From Pigmentiphaga sp. (GTDB lineage Bacteria; Pseudomonadota; Gammaproteobacteria; Burkholderiales; Burkholderiaceae_B): a DNA stretch of 64,000 bases. A program made the translations under genes and the position numbers. Positions 42,352-50,877 of the stretch are shown in pieces (positions within the stretch are counted from its first letter, which is position 1; each line of letters begins with the position of its first letter). The stretch is from positions 62,001 through 126,000 of the forward strand of contig JALOAI010000006.1 of assembly GCA_023228945.1 (NCBI GenBank), read 5' to 3'. Below the pieces are notes generated by a model, which made no database searches, was not told the origin of the DNA, and saw nothing but the letters and a program-made list of their open reading frames with translations.

Positions 42352-43212
42352 CTACCAGTTAGGACTAGAGATTCTGGCCTGAGTTGTTAATCGGTTCAGT
42401 GTTCCCACGAACTCTCGTGGGGTCAGGTAATTCAAGCTGGAATGCGGTCGGATCTCATTGTAGTGGTGGCGCCAGTCCTCAATGATGACCTTGGCCTCCA
42501 GGCGGTTGCGGAACCATTCCATGGACAGACATTCATCCCGGAATTTCCCGTTGAAGCTTTCATTGGTACCGTTCTGCCAAGGCTTTCCTGGTTCGATCAG
42601 CACCGTTTCTAACTTTTCATCCACAGCCCATTGCAGCAGTTGCGTACTGACGAACTCCGGCCCGTTATCACTTCGAAGATACTTCGGTGCGCCATGCAGG
42701 CTCACCAGGCGACTTAGAACCTCTATGACGCGACTGGCCCGGATGCTTCCGGCCACGTCAATCGCCAAGCATTCGCGCGTGTACTCGTCGACCACCGTCA
42801 GGCATTTCAGCGTCTGACCGTTGGCGCAGGCATCGAATACGAAGGCGTAGCTCCAAACGCTGTTCCTGCCGGTGGGCTGGCATGGGCGAGACTGTGAACC
42901 CGCCACGCGGCGCCGCTTGCGCTTTGCTGGAACCTGAAGGCCCGACTCACGCCACAGGCGCGAACAACGCTCCTGGCCAACCTGAAGTCCTTCGCGGCCC
43001 AGGAACACACGAATACGACGCGAACCGAAGCGCGGGTATTGACCTGACAGACGTTGCATCGCCTCAATCACAGAAGCGTCCTTCACGGACATCCTCAGCG
43101 TGTCCTACAAACCAGAACGGGAAACATCCATCAGCGCACAGGCCCGGCGTTGCGATACGCCACGGGAAATGGCATACCTTGCCTGCTCCAACCGAGCCTG
43201 TACGCTCACCAC
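42352..43212 (-). pseudogene. IS3 transposase OrfB (DDE), interrupted by an amber stop
   Basis: Integrase-core protein with the DDE residues in place: D in FVFDACANG, D in YLRSDNGPEFVS, E in WQNGTNESFNGKF. The OrfB frame enters at about 43212 by -1 frameshift (KKVVSVQARLEQARYAIS) but meets TAG at 43105-43107, after SRSGL, where related transposases continue. Only a 246-residue fragment from the internal ATG at 43092 remains open. The transposase is probably inactive unless the amber is suppressed. Confidence 0.85.
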
Positions 43213-43496
43213 TTTTTTGCGTTGATCTCCTTCATGACATCGATCTCGAGGTCACGGTCCACCAGCAGCTCACGCAACCGGGCGTTCTCCGCCTCCAGCG
43301 CTTTGAGTCGTTTGACTTCATCCGTCTCCATACTGCCGAACTTCTTACGCCATGCGTAGATCGTGGCCTCGCTCACACCATGGCGTTTGGCGACCTCCGC
43401 CACGCTGTCCTTATCCGTTTCGCGCAGGATCCGGACGATCTGCTCGTCGCTGTATCGCGCCTTCTTCATTTGCCCTCTCGCTCTCGAAGAGGCCAT
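43206..43496 (-). CDS. IS3 transposase OrfA (HTH)
   Basis: 96 residues: MKKARYSDEQIVRILRETDK with a helix-turn-helix (EVAKRHGVSEATIYAWRKKFG) and a leucine-zipper-like segment (RLKALEAENARLRELLVDR), ending INAKKW at TGA. The A-rich slip site for -1 frameshifting into OrfB overlaps the final codons. DNA-binding part of the IS transposase. Confidence 0.9.
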   Translation of the reverse strand: MASSRARGQMKKARYSDEQIVRILRETDKDSVAEVAKRHGVSEATIYAWRKKFGSMETDEVKRLKALEAENARLRELLVDRDLEIDVMKEINAKKW

Positions 43497-43628
43497 TGTC
43501 TCAAGTTACCTTGGATCGAAAAAGCCGGGACAGGTCACGTAAGCCTATCACGCCAGCCACAACCGCTAGATAGAACCGAAAAGGCATGAGCCCACGCCTT
43601 AGTCTGTTCTATTGTGGAACACTTTGCT

Positions 43629-43646
43629 CATCGGGTTTTCCCGATG
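43629..43646. other. Perfect hairpin in the operon leader
   Basis: CATCGGG-TTTT-CCCGATG, 7-bp stem with a 4-base loop, 140 bp upstream of the aldehyde dehydrogenase gene and 92 bp after the IS. No T-run follows on the + strand. It may be an attenuator, an mRNA leader structure or a regulator site. The surrounding 43542-43785 otherwise holds no gene. Confidence 0.4.
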
Positions 43647-43785
43647 TTGGGCGCGAGAACCATGACTTCTATGCTTTCTCGCTGGCTGTGCTGCTTTTAA
43701 ACATTGCAATCAGCACGCTTCGTCTAAGCTGGCTCAGCCTCATCCGCTCGCTGCGACGCACCTTCTATTTTATTACGGAGAACTT

Positions 43786-45237
43786 ATGGAAGCTCACTTG
43801 CTTATAGACAATCAATGGGTTGCAGCGGAGTCCGGCGCCACCTTTGAACGTCGCCACCCGATCAATGATAGCATTGTCACGCGCGCCGCCGCTGGCGACG
43901 TTACCGATGCGATCAAGGCGATAGACTCCGCACACGCGGCCTATAAAACGTGGCGCCGCTCCACTCCCAGTGAACGGCGCCGCCTGCTACTCAAGGCAGC
44001 CGATGTTCTGGAAGCCAAAACACCTCAATTCATTGAAGTTATGGCACAGGAGGTCGGAGCCTCGGCCTTGTGGGCAGGATTCAACGTACATCTCGCCGCT
44101 AATGTTTTTCGTGAAGCAGCATCAATGGTGACGCAAATTCAGGGCGAGACCATCCCGACCGACAAGCCCGATACGCTGTCCATGACAGTACGGCAACCCG
44201 TAGGTGTGATTCTCAGCATTGTGCCCTGGAACGGAACCGTCGTATTGGCTGCCCGTGCTATTGCATATCCGATTATGTGCGGTAACACTGTACTGTTCCG
44301 GGGCTCGGAGATTAGCCCACGCACTCATGCGCTGGTGGCGGAGGCACTCGTTGAGGCTGGCTTTCCACCCGGCGTATTGACTTACTTCAACAATGCACCC
44401 GCAGCTGCCGCTGAAATTGTAGATACCATGATTGCGCATAAGGCTGTGCGCAGAATCAACTTCACCGGATCCACTCGCGTAGGAAAAATCATTGCCCAAA
44501 AGGCGGCTCAGCACCTCAAGCGTTGCCTGCTCGAATTGGGCGGCAAGTCGCCACTCGTCATTCTCGATGACGCGGATGTTGATGAGGCCGTTAAGGCCGC
44601 AGTTTTCGGCTCCTTCCTTTTTCAGGGCCAGATCTGCATGTCGACTGAACGCCTCATCGTCGACGAAGCGATTGCAGACGAGTTCGTTAGCAAATTCGGG
44701 GCGCGAGCAAAGGCGTTGGTGGAAGGCGACCCCAGCGCCAATCCTCAGTGCATCATCGGGCCCATGATCCAGGAAAGCTCAGGTACTCGCATCAACGATA
44801 TGCTGCAGGATGCGCTAGACAAAGGCGCTAAGCTAGTCTGCGGTGGTGTTGCTGACGGCGCGGTGATGCCGGCAACGATTCTGGATCATGTGACATCGGA
44901 CATGCGGATCTATGATGAGGAAACTTTCGGTCCCATCACCGTCGTAATCCGAGTCAAAGATTCGCAGGAAGCCGTAGCCGTCGCCAACGACAGCGCTTAC
45001 GGCTTGTCTTCCGGCGTCTTTGGCCGCGACGTCAACCGAGCCTTGGCAGTTGCCATGGAAATGGAGTACGGCTCGGTACACGTCAACGGCGCAACAGTGC
45101 AAAATGAGGCTCAAGCACCTTACGGCGGGACCAAGGATAGTGGCTATGGTCGCTTTGACAGCCGCGCCGTCATAGACGAGTTCACTGAACTGAAGTGGCT
45201 GACCATCGAGCCGTTCTCGCAGCAATATCCATTCTGA
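43786..45237 (+). CDS. Aromatic aldehyde dehydrogenase (NahF/vanillin-dehydrogenase type)
   Basis: 483 residues, NAD(P)-dependent. Catalytic Glu in LELGGKSPLVILDDAD (near 252) and Cys in FQGQICMSTERLIVDE (near 287); the cofactor region is VPWNGTVVLAARAIAYPI and NFTGSTRVGK. This is the aryl-aldehyde branch that includes salicylaldehyde, benzaldehyde and vanillin dehydrogenases. First gene of the catabolic operon, GGAGA RBS. With the aldolase downstream it would oxidise the aldehyde product to an aryl carboxylate. Confidence 0.9.
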   Translation: MEAHLLIDNQWVAAESGATFERRHPINDSIVTRAAAGDVTDAIKAIDSAHAAYKTWRRSTPSERRRLLLKAADVLEAKTPQFIEVMAQEVGASALWAGFNVHLAANVFREAASMVTQIQGETIPTDKPDTLSMTVRQPVGVILSIVPWNGTVVLAARAIAYPIMCGNTVLFRGSEISPRTHALVAEALVEAGFPPGVLTYFNNAPAAAAEIVDTMIAHKAVRRINFTGSTRVGKIIAQKAAQHLKRCLLELGGKSPLVILDDADVDEAVKAAVFGSFLFQGQICMSTERLIVDEAIADEFVSKFGARAKALVEGDPSANPQCIIGPMIQESSGTRINDMLQDALDKGAKLVCGGVADGAVMPATILDHVTSDMRIYDEETFGPITVVIRVKDSQEAVAVANDSAYGLSSGVFGRDVNRALAVAMEMEYGSVHVNGATVQNEAQAPYGGTKDSGYGRFDSRAVIDEFTELKWLTIEPFSQQYPF

Positions 45238-45652
45238 TAGAAGGCCGCCGCCGAGACTCCATAGCCACGAAGGGTCAATACCCTTCGCCTCGTGGCGAGT
45301 CAGCTGTCAAGGACTACATCAGCCTGAACTTCTGCGCCCCTCTGCGGAGGAGTTCTCGGCGCCGACGGATTTGGCTTCGCCAACCTGATCGTGAGCGACG
45401 AGGCTTGCGTTTACATGAGTGCTCAAGAGACTTCGCTTACGGGGCCCTTGTGAAAGGGGCCTCGCAAGTCGTTTCGGGCGTCTTCACCTCTCCTACGGTA
45501 GCGCTCCCACACGAAGTAGCAAGGGAGTATCGGCGGGCTCAATAGCTGGTATCGGGATTCTCTGATTATCGCGTCTCGGCTACACCATTACACTTCATCG
45601 ATGACCAGATCGAGAACATAACGTTCACAGGTCGGCACTCGAAGAATGGCAT
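45238..45652. other. 415-bp non-coding gap in the catabolic operon
   Basis: No gene recognised. Bases 45325-45425 resemble a degenerate member of the dispersed repeat family: the segment ATCGTGAGCGACGAGGCTTGCGTTT near 45388 parallels the hairpin and border of copy D read in inverse orientation. The gap suggests that an insertion separated the aldehyde dehydrogenase from the aldolase gene. Promoter signals for the downstream genes were not recognised. Confidence 0.45.
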
Positions 45653-46660
45653 ATGATGAAGCAGAAACATCCCCACATCACCGCAAATGATATCCACGGG
45701 GCCTGGGCCATTATGCCCACGCCCGCAACGCCGGACGCGTCAAGTTGGCGCAGCAAGAATACTGTTGATCTTGACGAAACGGCTCGCATTGTAGAGGAAC
45801 TGATTCAGTCTGGCGTGGACGGCATCTTCACCAATGGCACGTTTGGTGAATGTGCCACGCTCACTTGGGAAGAAAAGAAAAGCTACGTCGCAACGGTTGT
45901 CGAAACCGCCCGTGGCAGGATACCTATTTTTTCTGGCACGACTGCGCTGCATACCCGAGAGGTAATCAAGCAAACCAAGGCGATCATGGCTCTCGGCGCG
46001 GACGGCACGATGCTTGGCGTGCCAATGTGGTGCAAGATGGATGTCGCCACTGCCGTGCAGTTTTATCAGGACGTTGCCGATGCCGTACCGGAAGCCGCAA
46101 TTTCTATCTATGCCAATCCTGAAGCCTTCAAGTTCGATTTTCCGCGCAGCTTCTGGGCTCAGGTCGACAAGATTCCTCAAGTGGTTTCGAGCAAGTACCT
46201 CGGAATCGGCATGCTCGATCTCGATCTTAACTTGACCCGCAACATCCGGTTTCTTCCGCATGAAGATGACTACTATGCTGCCGCCAAAATTGCCCCAGAA
46301 CGCATGACCGGATTTTGGTCAAGTGGTGCCATGTGCGGGCCTGCTACCCCTATCCATCTGAGGAACTGCGTAAACCAGGCAAAACGAACCGGTGATTGGA
46401 GCGCCGCAAAAGAAGTATCAGATGCCATGCGAGCGGCCGACGCGACACTCTTTCCTTTAGGAAATTTCTCTGAGTTCTCAAAGTACAACATCGGTTTAGA
46501 GAAAGAGCGTATGAATGCAGCTGGCTGGCTAAAGGCAGGACCTCCTCGCCCGCCTTATCATATTGTTCCGGAGCCGTATCTGGAAGGGGCTCGACAATCG
46601 GGTTTGGCCTGGATGAAGCTGCACCAAAAACATCAAAATCTGATTAAAGATAAATCATAA
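45653..46660 (+). CDS. nahE: Trans-o-hydroxybenzylidenepyruvate hydratase-aldolase (NahE type)
   Basis: 335 residues of the DapA/NAL superfamily. Very close to naphthalene NahE throughout: ANDIHGAWAIMPTPATPDAS, TNGTFGECATLTWEEKKSYV, LGVPMWCKMD, the Schiff-base Lys in VVSSKYLGIGMLDLDL (near 182), FLPHEDDYYAAAKI, GFWSSGAMCGPATPI. It hydrates and cleaves an arylidenepyruvate to an aromatic aldehyde and pyruvate. Flanked by an aldehyde dehydrogenase (uses the aldehyde) and an isomerase (makes the substrate). The actual ring system is uncertain because NahE relatives also act on heteroaromatic and carboxylated substrates. Confidence 0.92.
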   Translation: MMKQKHPHITANDIHGAWAIMPTPATPDASSWRSKNTVDLDETARIVEELIQSGVDGIFTNGTFGECATLTWEEKKSYVATVVETARGRIPIFSGTTALHTREVIKQTKAIMALGADGTMLGVPMWCKMDVATAVQFYQDVADAVPEAAISIYANPEAFKFDFPRSFWAQVDKIPQVVSSKYLGIGMLDLDLNLTRNIRFLPHEDDYYAAAKIAPERMTGFWSSGAMCGPATPIHLRNCVNQAKRTGDWSAAKEVSDAMRAADATLFPLGNFSEFSKYNIGLEKERMNAAGWLKAGPPRPPYHIVPEPYLEGARQSGLAWMKLHQKHQNLIKDKS

Positions 46661-46710
46661 CCTTCAAGCCAGGAAATGTCTTCCAACCTTTCACCCCATC
46701 ACGGTAGATC

Positions 46711-47328
46711 ATGCCAGAGACAAAAGCTTTCAAGAACATCGATTTTTATTTCGATTTTCTGAGCCCATACGCTTACTTGGCAAACCATCGCTTGCCTCAT
46801 ATTATCGATAAGTCCTTGGTTCCGACCAAACTGAGGTTTATATCGGTAGATCTAGGCGCTCTGAAATCAGCAATTGGCAACACAGGGCCTGGCAACAGGG
46901 ATCTACCCGTTAAGCTGAATTACATCAAAGAAGACCTTAATCGCTGGGCCACCGAGTATGGGGTGGATATCAATTTTCCGCCCAATTTCAACTCTGGAAG
47001 GCTGAATCGCGGTCTTTACTTCCCGGCCTGCCGAGGACGAGAGCGCGAGTATCTTGATCTCGCCTACCAGGCTGTCTGGGGTCAAGGCCAGGCACCCGAC
47101 GGACTCTCCACCACAAGATTGGTCGCTGACGGCATGGGTTGGGAATATGAAGACTTCTTGCAGTTTATCGACGGCCAAGAATCGGCCGACATTTACGCGA
47201 GAGAGACCTCGTCAGCTATCGCGAAACAGATATTTGGCGTACCGACTTTTGTTATTGATGGACAAAGATGGTGGGGCAATGATCGACTCCACTTCCTTGA
47301 AAACTACCTGATGGGAGACGCAAAATGA
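46711..47328 (+). CDS. nahD: 2-hydroxychromene-2-carboxylate isomerase (NahD type)
   Basis: 205 residues, DsbA/kappa-GST thioredoxin fold. The N-terminus IDFYFDFLSPYAYLANHRL has the glutathione-proximal Ser of the family (FLSPY), and the C-terminus FGVPTFVIDGQRWWGNDRLHF with the cis-Pro VPTF is diagnostic. It interconverts the hydroxychromene and arylidenepyruvate isomers, feeding NahE. Its stop overlaps the next Bug gene by 4 bp (ATGA), which couples uptake and catabolism. Confidence 0.92.
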   Translation: MPETKAFKNIDFYFDFLSPYAYLANHRLPHIIDKSLVPTKLRFISVDLGALKSAIGNTGPGNRDLPVKLNYIKEDLNRWATEYGVDINFPPNFNSGRLNRGLYFPACRGREREYLDLAYQAVWGQGQAPDGLSTTRLVADGMGWEYEDFLQFIDGQESADIYARETSSAIAKQIFGVPTFVIDGQRWWGNDRLHFLENYLMGDAK

Positions 47329-48317
47329 GAAACATTCGTTCAATTCGGCACGCCGTGCTGACCAGTCTGATTGCAGGCACATTACTCACAACCAGCAGCA
47401 TTGCCGTAGCGCAAGCGGTCGAGCGCGCTAGTATAGTAGTCGGCTTGGCGGCCGGCGGCGCCACTGACGCGGCTGCCCGCGGTCTCGCCGAAAAAATGCG
47501 GGGAACGTATGGCAAGAGCGTCGTCGTCGAGAATAAAACCGGAGCGGGGGCCAGAATCGCGATTCAGCACACCAAAGATGCTGCACCCGACGGGACGACC
47601 CTGCTCTTGACGCCAGCGTCGATGATGGCGATCTACCCACATACCTATTCGCCGCTCGGCTACGATCCTGTTGAAGATTTTGTCCCCGTTGGCATGCTCT
47701 CCATCTCCGAAATCGGTTATGGCATCGGCCCTTCGGTTCCCGAGTCCATTCAAACCTTGGAACAGTACCGTGAATGGATCAAAACCAATCCGAACGCTGC
47801 AACATTTGCTCATGGAGCAACCGGCTCAGGACCTCATCTGTTAGGGGAACTGCTCGGGCGTCTTTCAGGTGTGAGTATGGTTCAAACAGGATACCGTGGT
47901 TCGCAACCCGCTATTCTGGACCTCATGGGTGGTCATGTTCCTGCCGTCGCTGCCCCCTTGGGGGAGTTTTTACCTCATGTATCCACGGGCAAGATTCGTA
48001 TGCTTGGCGTGACCGGCGATCAACGCTCAAAGTTCTTACCGAATGTACCCACCTTTAAGGAACAGAACGTTCCGCTAAGTGAGATGACGGAATGGTTTGG
48101 CGTTTTTATGCCTGCGGGAACGCCGCAACAGCTGGTAGAGCAAGCCAACCTCTCCCTGAAGGCAGCCACCGAAGACTCAAAGCTCGTCAACTCCTTGGCG
48201 CTGATGGGTATGGAGCCGATGTGGAGCACGCCCGCCGATCTGCAAGCTCGCCTGCAGCGAGATATTGCTCGCTGGCGCGATGTCATCAAAGAAGTTGGCT
48301 TCACGGCACAACCTTGA
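47325..48317 (+). CDS. Bug/TctC-family periplasmic solute-binding protein 4
   Basis: 330 residues, signal peptide ending SSIAVAQA. Divergent N-terminal motif RASIVVGLAAGGATDAAARGLA in place of the usual YPxRPI; VVVENKTGAGARIA and AAPDGTTLLLT are recognisable. In the catabolic operon, overlapping nahD by 4 bp, so it probably binds the aromatic acid or its precursor. It and the next gene are a tandem pair of the same family. Confidence 0.9.
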   Translation: MRNIRSIRHAVLTSLIAGTLLTTSSIAVAQAVERASIVVGLAAGGATDAAARGLAEKMRGTYGKSVVVENKTGAGARIAIQHTKDAAPDGTTLLLTPASMMAIYPHTYSPLGYDPVEDFVPVGMLSISEIGYGIGPSVPESIQTLEQYREWIKTNPNAATFAHGATGSGPHLLGELLGRLSGVSMVQTGYRGSQPAILDLMGGHVPAVAAPLGEFLPHVSTGKIRMLGVTGDQRSKFLPNVPTFKEQNVPLSEMTEWFGVFMPAGTPQQLVEQANLSLKAATEDSKLVNSLALMGMEPMWSTPADLQARLQRDIARWRDVIKEVGFTAQP

Positions 48318-48337
48318 ACTCCACTTAGGAATTTCTC

Positions 48338-49327
48338 ATGATCCAAAGACGCGGATTTATCCAGGCCAGCGTTGCCTTCGCCGCCTCCTGCGCGTTGTCG
48401 CCGCTGGCGCTTGCCCAGTCGACCGCCACGACTACCTTGATTAACGGCTTTCCCCCCGGCGGCATCGTCGATGCCGTCACACGGCAGTTTGCCCACGCAT
48501 TAAGTCAGCAATCGCAAGGCAACTTCATTGTGGAGAACCGTGTCGGGGCCGGCGGCCGAATCGCCGCAACAGCGGCCAAGCTCGCGGCTCCCGATGCCAC
48601 GACTTGGTTACTCTCGCCTGATACGATTTTTTCATTGTACCCACTGATTTACCAAGATCTCAGTTACGATTCGTTTAAAGACTTTCAACCGGTCTCCACT
48701 GCGGTACTCACAACCGACGCGATCGCTGTTGGCCCCTTGGTGCCAGAAAGCGTCACCAATCTCGACGCGTTCCTCGACTGGGCCCGCGCCAATCCAGAGC
48801 GCGCCAACTTCGGCTCTCCTGGTACCGGAACACCCCTGCATTTTCTGGGCGCTCTTCTAGCTCGCGAAAGCGGCGTGGAACTGCAGCATGTCGCTTATCG
48901 AGGGGCCGCCCCCGGCATCAATGATCTGTTGGGCGGCCAGATAGCCGCTATGATCGCCCCGACCGGGAACTTCTTGCCATTAGCAGAGGCGGGCAGAGTC
49001 CGTGTTCTTGCAACCTCCGGTAAAGAAAGAACACCCTTCACGCCCGATGTCCCCACGTTCTTGGAGCAAGAGAAGGCCACGGAGTATCCCACCGAAGAAC
49101 AATGGTTTGGTTTTCTTATGCCTGCCGGTACGCCGGACGAGCTCGTCAGGGCAGCGAGCCAGCAGATTGCACAAGCCGCAGCCAACGAGCAGCTTGTCGA
49201 GGGCTTGAGCAAGCTCGGACTTAAAGTCCAAGCTTCCACCCCCGAACATGCAAGAGATACCCTGAAACGCCAACACGAAACCTGGACCAGCATCATTCGT
49301 CAATTGAACCTGCAATTGGACCTTTGA
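48338..49327 (+). CDS. Bug/TctC-family periplasmic solute-binding protein 5
   Basis: 329 residues, 20 bp after the previous Bug gene. The leader MIQRRGFIQASVAFAASCAL resembles a twin-arginine signal (RRGFIQ) rather than a plain Sec signal, as in Bug protein 7. Family motifs are LINGFPPGGIVDAV, FIVENRVGAGGRIA and VAYRGAAPGINDLLGGQIAAM. It is similar enough to Bug 4 in layout to suggest duplication, but the two are clearly diverged. Ligand unknown. Confidence 0.9.
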   Translation: MIQRRGFIQASVAFAASCALSPLALAQSTATTTLINGFPPGGIVDAVTRQFAHALSQQSQGNFIVENRVGAGGRIAATAAKLAAPDATTWLLSPDTIFSLYPLIYQDLSYDSFKDFQPVSTAVLTTDAIAVGPLVPESVTNLDAFLDWARANPERANFGSPGTGTPLHFLGALLARESGVELQHVAYRGAAPGINDLLGGQIAAMIAPTGNFLPLAEAGRVRVLATSGKERTPFTPDVPTFLEQEKATEYPTEEQWFGFLMPAGTPDELVRAASQQIAQAAANEQLVEGLSKLGLKVQASTPEHARDTLKRQHETWTSIIRQLNLQLDL

Positions 49328-49404
49328 AACCGCTGGTACAGAGTTGTTAGTGCGACAGTACTGCCATCAAAAAAGAGAATCGTCGGATACAGCTGACACG
49401 TATA

Positions 49405-50604
49405 TCAGTTCTGCGATTTTTTTTGGAGCCGACGGTAGATGAGCCCGCGTGAAACCTTGAGTTGTCGCGCGGCTTTGGCGATATTGCCGTTCAGAGCTCG
49501 CACGGTTTTCAGGATATGGTCCGCATCGGCTTCTTGTAAAGACTGGACCTCCCTTCTCGGAGCAGGAAGCGGAGTAACCGCCGAATCCGGCACGGATACA
49601 GCGCGTGCCGGGGGCGAAGCAGTCGGAGCCTGTGAAATGCTCCTCGCCCCGCTCGACAACCTCTTGGATATCGGTGGCACGGCTCGCATCCAAAGATTTA
49701 GACCAGCCTTCACCTTAAGTGCCGCAGCTCCCTCTGGAGGCAATGCCAACAGCGAGTTCAACCCAACACCAAACGCCGCCTCCACATCCAGTACTTCGGA
49801 CAAAGCATTTGTTCTCGCAATATTCAGTAGCTGTGCTGCAACCCCATTCGTCCAGGCGACTGTCCCCTGTTGATCGATACCTACCAAGCCTTCCATAGAG
49901 GTGTCGAGCAGGGAAGGACTGATCTGCAAACGGATCACTAGTATCTCATTCGACTGCGACATCAGCAGACGGTTCTCGATGGAAGCGGCAAACAGCGACA
50001 AAACCTGAACGGCCCCAAAATTGAATGGTGCCCCTTCATGTGAGATGTCGAGCACACCAGCAAGTCGCCCTGAGGCATCATGCATGGGTGCCGCCACGCA
50101 GTACATGGGCCGGATACTCTCGAAATAATGCTCTGCTCCCAGAACAACGGCGGGCTTACCTGTTTTTACGACCAAGCCCGGCGCCGTAGTTCCTGCGGCA
50201 TCTTCCGATAAATCAACACCTACGCGATGAGCAACAGGGGTAATGATTTCGGAACCAGCGCGAGTTTCGGACGAAGCAATCAACACTCCCGACGGATCCG
50301 TCAGGATCGCGGAACACGTTGTGCCTGCTAGCGTACGCTGGAGCTCTGGCAGCTCTTGCTGCCATGCGTAAATCAGCTCATGGTTACGCTGAACGGCGAG
50401 TTGGGCGCGGCTCTTGGTCACCAGACTGAATGTGGGGGTATCGCGAGGATCCAAGCGGCGCCAGCGACACCGCGACCAAGAGTCGAGCACTGCGTTACTG
50501 ACCACACCCGTAGGCAACTCACCGTCTTCAAAGAACCTATGGCGAGCCAAGGCCAGGCGCTGCGTGGGTGAGTTAAAAAACAAAGCGCTTGAATCAGAAA
50601 GCAT
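49405..50604 (-). CDS. AcoR-like regulator lacking the AAA+ domain
   Basis: 399 residues from the ATG at 50604 (MLSDSSALFFNS). GAF-type sensor (about 60-215, with SILTDPSGVLIASSE and the CVAAPMHDASGRLAGVLDISH segments) and a PAS-like region (about 230-300, LLDTSMEGLVGIDQQG). A Pro/Ala/Ser linker precedes the C-terminal Fis HTH (VRALNGNIAKAARQLKVSRGLIYRRLQKK). The sigma-54-interacting AAA+ module of AcoR/DhaR proteins is missing, so it should not activate sigma-54 promoters directly. Convergent with the Bug genes; probably part of the island's control. Confidence 0.85.
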   Translation of the reverse strand: MLSDSSALFFNSPTQRLALARHRFFEDGELPTGVVSNAVLDSWSRCRWRRLDPRDTPTFSLVTKSRAQLAVQRNHELIYAWQQELPELQRTLAGTTCSAILTDPSGVLIASSETRAGSEIITPVAHRVGVDLSEDAAGTTAPGLVVKTGKPAVVLGAEHYFESIRPMYCVAAPMHDASGRLAGVLDISHEGAPFNFGAVQVLSLFAASIENRLLMSQSNEILVIRLQISPSLLDTSMEGLVGIDQQGTVAWTNGVAAQLLNIARTNALSEVLDVEAAFGVGLNSLLALPPEGAAALKVKAGLNLWMRAVPPISKRLSSGARSISQAPTASPPARAVSVPDSAVTPLPAPRREVQSLQEADADHILKTVRALNGNIAKAARQLKVSRGLIYRRLQKKSQN

Positions 50605-50877
50605 GTGAGCCTGCCACACTAGGTATTACGTTACTCTGAGACGAAGGGCGTAGGCTGAAGGCTCCCCAGCTCGATTTCGTCGACATTTATTCATGGACTG
50701 CATGGCCTCTTTGCGAGATTTAGCATGCAGCCTGACTGAGTCTGCAAAAGCGCTCGACAACCCTACGACGGCATGCCCCCATGCACTATAATCCTTTTTG
50801 GGGGGGTAAAGGTACCTTCTAAAGGCTATTGTGGGGTCAGCTTCCTGGAGTGCCAATCTGCATCCAGCAAGACTGCT

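Larger units (their letters stand above)
42333..43537 (-). mobile_element. IS3-family insertion sequence (IS407-like), 1205 bp
   Basis: The ends are TGACCTGTCCGGG on the left and, read inward from the right, TGACCTGTCCCGG. Both ends are flanked by the direct repeat CGTA (42329-42332 and 43538-43541), the 4-bp target duplication of IS407-type elements. It carries orfA and orfB separated by a -1 frameshift site (A6G at about 43212-43219). The intact target duplication suggests insertion that has not been rearranged. It sits in the divergent promoter region between the NahR-like regulator and the catabolic operon. Confidence 0.93.

Noticed and set aside
45195..45545. 116-codon plus-strand frame in the gap after the aldehyde dehydrogenase
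   Set aside because: Contains repeat-like non-coding sequence and no RBS; it begins inside the aldehyde dehydrogenase gene in another frame.
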